Below are positions 1 through 5,436 of a DNA stretch of 6,791 nucleotides, piece after piece (position 1 is the stretch's first letter; each line of letters starts with the position of its first letter). Source of the stretch: Geobacter sp. UBA6802 (GTDB lineage Bacteria > Desulfobacterota > Desulfuromonadia > Geobacterales > Pseudopelobacteraceae); the NCBI GenBank assembly GCA_002452325.1, contig DKFG01000162.1, positions 212 to 7,002 of the forward strand. The letters run 5' to 3'. Position numbers and translations under genes: made by a program. The notes below the pieces were generated by a model. It saw nothing but the letters and a program-made list of their open reading frames with translations, did no database searches and had not been told where the DNA came from.

Positions 1-225
1 TACTTCCAGAAGATTGCCGATCCGGAGGATATCGCCCCCAGTTCAGCGGTGGGGTTTACCATCAACCATATTGCAGCGGTCTTTCTACCGGCCCTGGGGG
101 GCTACCTCTGGATGGTGGATTACCGGATACCGTTTCTGATGGGGGCCGGGCTGGGGGTCATCTCGCTGATCCTGGCCCAGTTCATCCGGCTGCCAGACAG
201 AGCTGAACGGTTAGCTGCCGGATAG
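1..225 (+). CDS. Major facilitator superfamily transporter, C-terminal fragment
   Basis: The window opens inside a gene in frame 1 that ends at TAG 223-225, leaving 74 codons. The fragment begins YFQKIADPEDIAPSSAVGFT and continues through two hydrophobic stretches (about residues 14-37 and 46-63) separated by a short loop with Trp, Asp, Tyr and Arg. It ends in a charged tail (RLPDRAERLAAG). This pattern, a helix 10-11 loop followed by the last two membrane helices and a short cytoplasmic tail, fits the end of a 12-helix MFS permease. The substrate cannot be read from this portion. Its stop lies only 9 bases from the stop of the convergent cysK. Start, promoter and full length lie outside the window. 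The family call is by recollection of sequence style; another polytopic transporter family is possible but less likely. Confidence 0.7.
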   Translation, partial: YFQKIADPEDIAPSSAVGFTINHIAAVFLPALGGYLWMVDYRIPFLMGAGLGVISLILAQFIRLPDRAERLAAG

Positions 226-234
226 AAAGGATAA

Positions 235-260
235 CTACCCTTCTTCAAAAAGTTGGGTAG
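235..260 (-). terminator. Possible weak terminator hairpin at the cysK 3' end
   Basis: CTACCC and GGGTAG (235-240 and 255-260) form a perfect 6-base inverted repeat over the last codons and stop of cysK. An inner CTT/AAG pairing across a CAAA loop could extend the stem past a TT/TT mismatch. In the cysK transcript the hairpin is followed by UUAUCCUUUC, which is U-rich but interrupted. In the opposite direction no U tract follows, so it is a poor terminator for the MFS gene. The placement between two convergent genes fits a terminator, but the stem is short. Confidence 0.3.
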
Positions 261-1188
261 AGAGATAGCGCTCGGCCCCGTCCGGCAGCACCACCACGAT
301 CGTTTTGCCGCTGAACTCCTCCAGCTGCGCCAGCCGTACCGCCACAGCAGCAGCAGCGCCGCTGGAAATTCCCACCAGCAACCCCTCTTCCCGCGTCAGC
401 CGTCTGGCAAAACAGATCGCCTCGTCCCCGGTTACCTGTTCTACCCGATCAATCAGGCTTAGGTCCAGGGTCTCGGGTATGAAACCGGCGCCGATCCCTT
501 GAATCTTGTGGGGCCCTGGCTGCAGCGGCAGGCCTGCCAGCTGCTGGCTGATAACCGGACTCTCCTGCGGTTCAACGGCTACTGACAGGATCTGTTTGCC
601 CTGTGTTTGTTTAAGGTAGCGAGAGACGCCGGAGATGGTGCCGCCGGTGCCGACACCGGCCACCAGCAGGTCGATGGCACCGTCGGTGTCGTGCCAGATC
701 TCCGGGCCGGTGGTCAGTTCATGGATGCGGGGGTTGGCCGGGTTCTTGAACTGTTGCGGCAGAAAATACCGTGCCGGGTCTGAGGCGACCAGTTCTTCGG
801 CATGGTTGATGGCACCTTTCATCCCATCAGCACCGGGGGTCAGGAGCAGGTTGGCGCCCAGAGCTGCCAGCACCCGGCGGCGTTCAATGCTCATGGTCTC
901 CGGCATGGTCAGGGTCAGGCGGTAGCCCCGGGCAGCCGCTACAAATGCCAGGGCGATACCGGTATTGCCGGAGGTGGGCTCGATGATTTCCACACCCGGT
1001 TTGAGGATTCCGCGCTGTTCGGCATCCCATATCATATTGGCGCCGATCCGGCATTTGACCGAAAAGGCCGGGTTACGGGCCTCAACCTTGGCCAGCACCC
1101 GGGCCTTTGCGCCAGCCGTAACCCGGTTCAGCTGTACCAGAGGGGTGTTGCCGATTGAGCGTGCGTTGTCTTCAAATATGCGTGCCAT
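235..1188 (-). CDS. cysK: Cysteine synthase A (O-acetylserine sulfhydrylase)
   Basis: This PLP enzyme converts O-acetyl-L-serine and sulfide to L-cysteine and acetate in the cytosol, the last step of assimilatory cysteine synthesis. The 317-residue product is close to the usual length (E. coli CysK is 323) and collinear with it from MARIFEDN to ERYLSTQLF. Visible landmarks are the PLP lysine K45 in NPAFSVKCRIG, the substrate loop PTSGNTGIA (71-79), the PLP phosphate loop GVGTGGT (178-184), and GISSGAA near 273-279, whose serine contacts the pyridine nitrogen. SVKCR, rather than the SVKDR I recall for CysM, favours CysK. The start at 1188 is chosen because AGGAG sits 7 bases upstream, the protein then aligns with the family N-terminus, and a promoter lies just upstream. 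The reading frame stays open to an ATG at 1314, but those 42 extra codons span the promoter. No catalytic residue is missing. Confidence 0.95.
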   Translation of the reverse strand: MARIFEDNARSIGNTPLVQLNRVTAGAKARVLAKVEARNPAFSVKCRIGANMIWDAEQRGILKPGVEIIEPTSGNTGIALAFVAAARGYRLTLTMPETMSIERRRVLAALGANLLLTPGADGMKGAINHAEELVASDPARYFLPQQFKNPANPRIHELTTGPEIWHDTDGAIDLLVAGVGTGGTISGVSRYLKQTQGKQILSVAVEPQESPVISQQLAGLPLQPGPHKIQGIGAGFIPETLDLSLIDRVEQVTGDEAICFARRLTREEGLLVGISSGAAAAVAVRLAQLEEFSGKTIVVVLPDGAERYLSTQLFEEG

Positions 1189-1195
1189 GGTCCCG

Positions 1196-1200
1196 CTCCT
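1196..1200 (-). promoter_or_regulatory. Ribosome binding site of cysK
   Basis: AGGAG on the minus strand lies 7 bases before the ATG at 1188. It decides the start: no comparable site was noted before the upstream in-frame ATG at 1314, and translation from 1188 gives the canonical MARIFEDN N-terminus. Confidence 0.85.
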
Positions 1201-1231
1201 GTTACCGCCAAGAGTAAGCTGCGTAGCACTA

Positions 1232-1260
1232 GGTATAAAGAAGTTGCAGGGGCTGGTCAA
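1232..1260 (-). promoter_or_regulatory. Sigma-70 type promoter of cysK
   Basis: On the minus strand, TTGACC (1260-1255) and TATACC (1237-1232) are separated by exactly 17 bases. These match the -35 (TTGACA) and -10 (TATAAT) consensus at five and four of six positions. Transcription would start near 1225, giving a leader of about 37 bases that carries the AGGAG site. The promoter lies within the open-frame extension upstream of cysK, which supports the shorter start. No regulator site could be assigned with confidence. Confidence 0.7.
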
Positions 1261-1297
1261 TATGCAGATAAAAATGTTAAATAGGGCTCTTTCAGGC

Positions 1298-1313
1298 TGA
1301 CAGGCAGCTGTCA
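1298..1313. repeat. 16-base inverted repeat in the divergent intergenic region
   Basis: TGACAG and CTGTCA form perfect 6-base arms around GCAG. The element lies 38 bases upstream of the cysK -35 box and 91 bases before the ATG of the helix-turn-helix gene. Its symmetry suits a dimeric DNA-binding protein, and the encoded helix-turn-helix protein next door is an obvious candidate, but that is inference. No convincing sigma-70 promoter for the + strand gene was found here: TATCTG (1318-1323) and TATCTT (1325-1330) are possible -10 boxes without a well-spaced -35. Confidence 0.45.
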
Positions 1314-1403
1314 CTGGTATCTGCTATCTTCCTAGATTAAATTTTTTACCATAGCCCCGGCTGTCGATCATGGCGTGCTTCGCTTGTCGCTCTGAAAGGA
1401 CGT

Positions 1404-2855
1404 ATGTACAAATATACCAACAAGATAGATGCCCTGACCGGTATCTTGAAGCGACTTGACGCCGGTGAGCAGATAACGGCAGAGCTGCTGGCCGATGATT
1501 TTCAGGTGGGGGTGCGCACCATTTACCGCTACCTTAACCACCTGCAGGCAGCCGGCTATCCGATCTACTTTGACAAGGAGAGCCGTAGTTACCGCTTTCT
1601 GAACAGCTTCCGACTCAATCAGACCAAGACCCCCGGCAGCGGTACCGAAGCCTTTGCTCTGCATCCCCTGAACCAGGTGGCCAGTATCGCTGTTGCCACC
1701 TTTCGCACCAGCGGCGAGTGTGTCCATATCAATACGGCCATGCAGCAGATGCTGGGCTGTTCCGATAATTTCAGGGAGCTTGACTGGTGGCGTGAATCCG
1801 GCTTGCTGGCTATGGCTGATGAAGTGCTTGAAACGGGCCGAGAGATCTGCCGCGATCTCACCCTAAACCGTCAGGGGCGTGAGCGCTGGATTCAGGCCCA
1901 TCTGGCTCCGGTGCAACAGGACAAAGTCACCTATCTGGTCTTTCTGGCCCAGGATCTTTCCCCGCGGATGCACAAAGAGATTCAGGTGGCACGCTTTTTT
2001 GCGGCCATCAACCAGTCGCCGAACCTGATTCTGGTCACCGACACCACGGGCACCATTGAGTACGTCAGTGAACGGGTAGAGGAAATGACCGGCTATACTG
2101 CCGAAGAGCTGATCGGAACCAACCCGCGAATACTCAAGTCAGATCAGACCCCGCCTGAAATCTACCGTAACCTCTGGGATACCATCAACCGTGGCTATAC
2201 CTGGAGCGGAGAGCTGCACAATCGCAAGAAGAACGGCGACTACTACTGGCAACACATTCAAATATCGCCTATTCGTAACCACCGTCAGGATATCCGTCGC
2301 TTTGTGGCTGTTATTGAAGATATCTCGCGACAGAAGCGACTGGATGAAGAGATCTACGGATACGCGGTCAGCGACCGGATCACCGGCCTGTACAACCGCA
2401 AGATACTGCTGGAATTGGGCAACCGCGATATTGCCGCTGCGCAGCGCTACGGGCATGCCATGACCCTGCTGATCGTGGATATCGACCAGTTCAAGCAGTT
2501 TAACGACCAATACGGCTATCCGGCCGGTAATCAGATCTTGCAACAGCTGGCAGCCCTTTGTCGTGATTCGGTGCGCAGTAGCGATCTGATCGGTCGGACC
2601 GGTAAGGATTCGTTCGGTATCCTGCTGACGGAGACCGACCTTGCTGCTGCTGCTCCGGTGGCAGAGCGGATACGGCAGAAGGCCGGCACGATCTGTACTG
2701 GCCAGGCTGCGGAACCGCCGTGTTGTACGGTGAGCGTAGCCGGAGTTGCGCTGGAGAAACGGCACCTGGATATGGAAGAACTGATGAACGAAGGGGAGCG
2801 GTTACTGTTGCAGTATCAGACCTGTCATCATGACTGCTGTATCGGGTTCAAATGA
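1404..2855 (+). CDS. HTH-PAS-PAS protein with degenerate GGDEF domain, putative c-di-GMP-responsive regulator
   Basis: This 483-residue cytoplasmic protein shows no membrane segment. Residues 7-66 form a winged helix-turn-helix of the HTH_11/YafY kind (ITAELLADDFQVGVRTIYRY, then a wing with PIYFDKESRSYRF). Residues about 88-185 look like a divergent PAS domain, and about 196-310 a typical PAS domain (NPRILKS, then WSGELHNRKKNGDYYW, ending AVIEDIS). Residues 320-470 are a GGDEF-family domain that starts well (SDRITGLYNRK, D359 in DIDQFKQFND). However, GHxxGD is GYPAGN (371-376) and GGDEF is GKDSF (400-404), so cyclase activity is unlikely. RSSD (391-394), exactly five residues before GKDSF, matches the c-di-GMP inhibitory site. 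The usual C-terminal ADxALYxAKxxGRN block is lost and replaced by a Cys/His-rich tail. The start is preceded by AAAGGA only 3 bases away, which is short. It overlaps the downstream cyclase by ATGA. DNA binding and ligand binding are inferred. Confidence 0.88.
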   Translation: MYKYTNKIDALTGILKRLDAGEQITAELLADDFQVGVRTIYRYLNHLQAAGYPIYFDKESRSYRFLNSFRLNQTKTPGSGTEAFALHPLNQVASIAVATFRTSGECVHINTAMQQMLGCSDNFRELDWWRESGLLAMADEVLETGREICRDLTLNRQGRERWIQAHLAPVQQDKVTYLVFLAQDLSPRMHKEIQVARFFAAINQSPNLILVTDTTGTIEYVSERVEEMTGYTAEELIGTNPRILKSDQTPPEIYRNLWDTINRGYTWSGELHNRKKNGDYYWQHIQISPIRNHRQDIRRFVAVIEDISRQKRLDEEIYGYAVSDRITGLYNRKILLELGNRDIAAAQRYGHAMTLLIVDIDQFKQFNDQYGYPAGNQILQQLAALCRDSVRSSDLIGRTGKDSFGILLTETDLAAAAPVAERIRQKAGTICTGQAAEPPCCTVSVAGVALEKRHLDMEELMNEGERLLLQYQTCHHDCCIGFK

Positions 2856-5284
2856 CGATAGTAGAGCAACGGGATAGCGGTTTTTTGAACCGGCGTGGCC
2901 TGCATTGGCTGGCACTGCTGTTGGTGCTGCTGCTGTTGGGCGCTACGGTTGCGTACAATCTGTACACCATGCGGCATCAGGTGGTGCTACAGGAGCAGAA
3001 CCGGCTGCTGACCCAGGCAAAGGTGATCGGCAAGAATATCGAACGCCAGCTGGGTTCCATTGGTCTGGCTCTGAACGGCATTGTGCAGGACTGCGCCCAG
3101 CTCTGCCGACCGGAAAACCAGACAACGGCCAACAAACGGCTGGCGGTGCTGGCCGATGCCATGCCTGCAGTGCGTACCCTGTTCATCACCGATGCCAACG
3201 GCACTGTCACCGTGGCCAACCGGCCCGAGCTGGTGGGGCAGAATTTCAGACATCGATCCTACTTCACCACCCCGCAGCAGCATCCCGACCCGTCACTGCT
3301 CTTTATCTCCCCGCCGTTTAAATCGGTGCTTGGCAGCTATGTTTTCAACATCACCAAGGTGCTGGTCACCCCCGATGGCCGGTTTAATGGGGTGGCAACC
3401 GCAGGTTTTGATCCTGGCTATATGTACGACATCCTCAGCTCGGCCCTCTATACCCAGGATATGTGGAACACCATCAACCATGGTGACGGTACCCGGTTCA
3501 TGACCGCCCCGCACCGCGAGGGGCAGGCCGGTAAAAACCTGGCGGTCAAAGGTTCGTTGTTCACCCGCCACCGTGAGAGCGGTCACCAGGAAAACCTGTT
3601 TGTTGATACCGCCTACGCCACCGGCGAGTACCGCATGGCGGCCCTGCTGACGGTTCAGCCCGCTGAACTGAAGATGGATTATCCGCTGGTGGTAATCATC
3701 AGCCGCAGCCCCAAGGCCATCCTGGAGGGGTGGCGTCGTGAAGCGTTGTTCCAGGGGGGGCTGTACCTGCTGGCCTGTATTGGCAGTGCGCTGGGGCTAT
3801 TGCTGCTGCACCGCCGTCAGCAGTCCCTTGAACAGCAGGCCGATCAGGCCCAGGCGCTGGTGGCCTTGCGCTACCAGCTGCTTGATTATGCTGCCATGCA
3901 TACTTCTGATGAGCTGCTGCAGTATGCCCTGGATCAGGTATGCGCAATCAATGAAAGTCCGGTAGGTTTCTATCACTTTGTCGATCCAGACCAGCAGGCC
4001 TTAACCTTGCAAGCCTGGTCGACCCGTACCCTGCAGGAGTTTTGCAGTGCCGAAGGACACGGGATGCACTACGGCGTGGCCCAGGCCGGAGTTTGGGCCG
4101 ACTGCGTCCAGACCCGCGCCCCGGTGATCCACAACGACTATGCCTCCCTGCCGCACAAAAAAGGGCTGCCGCCGGGGCATGCGCCGGTGCTGCGCGAGCT
4201 GGTGGTGCCGGTGCTGCGGGATGAGCGGATTGTGGCGATTCTGGGGGTGGGAAACAAGGCCCGTGACTACACCCTGAAGGATGTCGAAGAGGTCAGCTAT
4301 CTGGCCGATGTTACCTGGGAGATCATCGATACCCGTCGGGCCCAAGAGGAACTAGCCGTTTCCCGACAGCAGCTGGCCGATATCTTTGACTTCCTGCCTG
4401 ATGCCACCTTTGTGGTGGATAACGACCTGAAGGTGGTGGCCTGGAACCGGGCCATGGAGGAGATGAGCGGCATCCCCAAGGAGCAGATGATCGGGCAGGG
4501 GGACAACGCCTATACCGTGCCGTTTTACGGCGAGCGTCGCAACAACCTGATCAATCTGCTGGATCTTGACGACGAACAGCTGACGAGCCGTTACCAGCAC
4601 GTAGCCCGTAAGGGGGACCGGATCTTTGGTGAGGCATTCTGTCCTGCACTCCGCAACGGCAAGGGAGCCTATATCTGGGCGGTGGCTGCGCCGCTCTGCG
4701 ACCCTCAGGGCAGGCGGGTGGGCGTGATTGAAGCGATTCGCGACATCAGCCGGATTAAACAGCTGGAAGCAGAACTGAAGGCATCCAACGAACTGCTGGC
4801 CGCTCAGGCCCGGATCGACTTTCTGACCGGCATCTACAACCGGCGGATGTTTGACGGGCTGATGACGGCAGAGATCACCCGCTCCTGCCGCTATGACTAC
4901 CCGCTCTCGCTGATGTTGATGGACCTCGATCATTTCAAGCAGGTCAATGACACCCTGGGCCATGCTGCAGGTGACCTGGTACTGCAGAAGCTGGCAGAGC
5001 TGATCTCGGGGCGGATCAGGAATCATGACATCTTCAGCCGCTGGGGCGGCGAGGAGTTTGCGATCCTGACCCCCAAGTGCGACGAGCAGCAGGCCGCCGT
5101 GCTGGCCGAAGTGCTGCGGGAGATGGTGGAACAGTATGATTTCGGCAACGGTCTGCAGCTTACGATCAGCATCGGCGTGACCCGCCATATCTGCGGCGAA
5201 ACGGCAGATCTGTTTGTTGACCGTGCGGATCAGGCCTTGTATCAGGCCAAGCATCAGGGCAGAAACCGCGTCTGTATCCAGTGA
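2852..5284 (+). CDS. Membrane diguanylate cyclase with Cache-like sensor, GAF and PAS domains
   Basis: This 810-residue protein should make cyclic di-GMP from two GTP at the inner membrane. A first membrane helix (about 18-38) and a second (about 302-319) bracket a periplasmic region of some 260 residues resembling a double Cache domain (LFITDANGTVTVANR, RHRSYF at 133-138, SVLGSYVFNITK). In the cytoplasm follow a GAF_2-like domain (about 338-495; PVIHNDYASLP, ILGVGNK), a PAS domain (about 503-635) and a signalling helix (636-652). The GGDEF domain (about 653-810) has DFLTGIYNRR, D691 in DLDHFKQVND, GHAAGD (703-708) and GGEEF (732-736), all as in active enzymes. RNHD (723-726) is an intact inhibitory site five residues before GGEEF. 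The C-terminal ADQALYQAKHQGRN is normal. The ATG overlaps the upstream stop as ATGA and has no clear Shine-Dalgarno, so translation is probably coupled. The ligand is unknown. Confidence 0.93.
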   Translation: MTIVEQRDSGFLNRRGLHWLALLLVLLLLGATVAYNLYTMRHQVVLQEQNRLLTQAKVIGKNIERQLGSIGLALNGIVQDCAQLCRPENQTTANKRLAVLADAMPAVRTLFITDANGTVTVANRPELVGQNFRHRSYFTTPQQHPDPSLLFISPPFKSVLGSYVFNITKVLVTPDGRFNGVATAGFDPGYMYDILSSALYTQDMWNTINHGDGTRFMTAPHREGQAGKNLAVKGSLFTRHRESGHQENLFVDTAYATGEYRMAALLTVQPAELKMDYPLVVIISRSPKAILEGWRREALFQGGLYLLACIGSALGLLLLHRRQQSLEQQADQAQALVALRYQLLDYAAMHTSDELLQYALDQVCAINESPVGFYHFVDPDQQALTLQAWSTRTLQEFCSAEGHGMHYGVAQAGVWADCVQTRAPVIHNDYASLPHKKGLPPGHAPVLRELVVPVLRDERIVAILGVGNKARDYTLKDVEEVSYLADVTWEIIDTRRAQEELAVSRQQLADIFDFLPDATFVVDNDLKVVAWNRAMEEMSGIPKEQMIGQGDNAYTVPFYGERRNNLINLLDLDDEQLTSRYQHVARKGDRIFGEAFCPALRNGKGAYIWAVAAPLCDPQGRRVGVIEAIRDISRIKQLEAELKASNELLAAQARIDFLTGIYNRRMFDGLMTAEITRSCRYDYPLSLMLMDLDHFKQVNDTLGHAAGDLVLQKLAELISGRIRNHDIFSRWGGEEFAILTPKCDEQQAAVLAEVLREMVEQYDFGNGLQLTISIGVTRHICGETADLFVDRADQALYQAKHQGRNRVCIQ

Positions 5285-5301
5285 TCCTACAAAAAGCAGT
5301 T

Positions 5302-5411
5302 GCCACAGAGGTCTCAAAGGAAAAACGGGAAGATACAACAAACGACCTGATTCCTTTTGGGTGAGATGCTATAAGTTAATTTTTTTGTAGTTCTCTGTGA
5401 TTCTCAGTGCC
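5302..5411. repeat. Degenerate imperfect inverted repeat, possibly an interspersed element
   Basis: The left end (5302-5325, starting GCCACAGAGG) and the reverse complement of the right end (5379-5411, starting GGCACTGAGAATCACAGAGA) align over about 21 positions with roughly two thirds identity by eye and one gap. An exact 7-base core, CACAGAG (5304-5310) / CTCTGTG (5393-5399), is also present. Both ends then run into A-rich (left) or T-rich (right) tracts. From memory, 'CCACAGAG ... CACAGAGAA' sequences recur between genes in Geobacter-type genomes, which suggests a decayed interspersed repeat. No transposase is present. The copy number is unknown from this window. Confidence 0.35.
5347..5375 (+). 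promoter_or_regulatory. Candidate extended -10 promoter for the histidine kinase gene
   Basis: TGCTATAAG (5367-5375) contains an extended -10 (TGnTATAAG, five of six matches to TATAAT). Seventeen bases upstream, CTGATT (5347-5352) is a weak -35 matching three of six positions. Transcription would start near 5382, leaving a leader of about 55 bases before GTG 5437. It lies inside the imperfect inverted repeat. If real, the kinase gene can be expressed independently of the two genes before it. Confidence 0.4.
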
Positions 5412-5424
5412 TGATGTTGCCGTT

Positions 5425-5429
5425 GGAGG
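5425..5429 (+). promoter_or_regulatory. Ribosome binding site fixing the GTG start of the kinase gene
   Basis: GGAGG lies 7 bases before GTG 5437. It supports this start over the only other in-frame upstream candidate seen (GTG 5407, no purine-rich site; an in-frame TGA stands at 5398). Confidence 0.8.
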
Positions 5430-5436
5430 GCGACCC

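Larger units (their letters stand above)
5285..5436. other. Intergenic region between cyclase and kinase genes
   Basis: This 152-base gap is richer in A and T than its flanks. It holds an imperfect inverted repeat and a candidate promoter, both listed separately. A run of seven T (5380-5386) is present but no GC-rich hairpin precedes it. CAAAGGAA (5315-5322) and TTCCTTTTG (5351-5359) could pair with one bulge, but no U tract follows directly. I therefore see no convincing intrinsic terminator for the cyclase gene, and read-through into the kinase gene cannot be excluded. Confidence 0.5.

Noticed and set aside
1189..1314. N-terminal extension of cysK to the ATG at 1314 (42 more residues)
   Set aside because: The extension contains the TTGACC-17-TATACC promoter, does not match the family N-terminus, and the 1188 start has an AGGAG at ideal spacing.
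1370..1390. Sigma-54 like promoter (TGGCGTGCTTCGCTTGT) before the HTH gene
   Set aside because: The GG (1372-1373) is not followed by GC at the required 10-base gap, and the site is too close to the ATG at 1404.
2139..2765. 208-codon open frame on the minus strand
   Set aside because: Antisense to the PAS and GGDEF-like regions of the HTH protein, with no recognisable motif in the translation.
3092..3106. Heme c attachment site in the cyclase periplasmic region
   Set aside because: The spacing is CxxxC and the following residue is Arg, not His, so the CxxCH motif is absent.
4352..5341. 329-codon open frame on the minus strand
   Set aside because: It runs antisense to the GAF/PAS/GGDEF part of the cyclase, whose conserved motifs fix the coding strand. 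The translation shows no recognisable domain and the length is expected from GC-rich codon bias.
5351..5390. Intrinsic terminator ending in the T run at 5380-5386
   Set aside because: No stable GC-rich stem lies directly upstream of the T run. The nearest possible pairing (5315-5322 with 5351-5359) ends more than 20 bases earlier.
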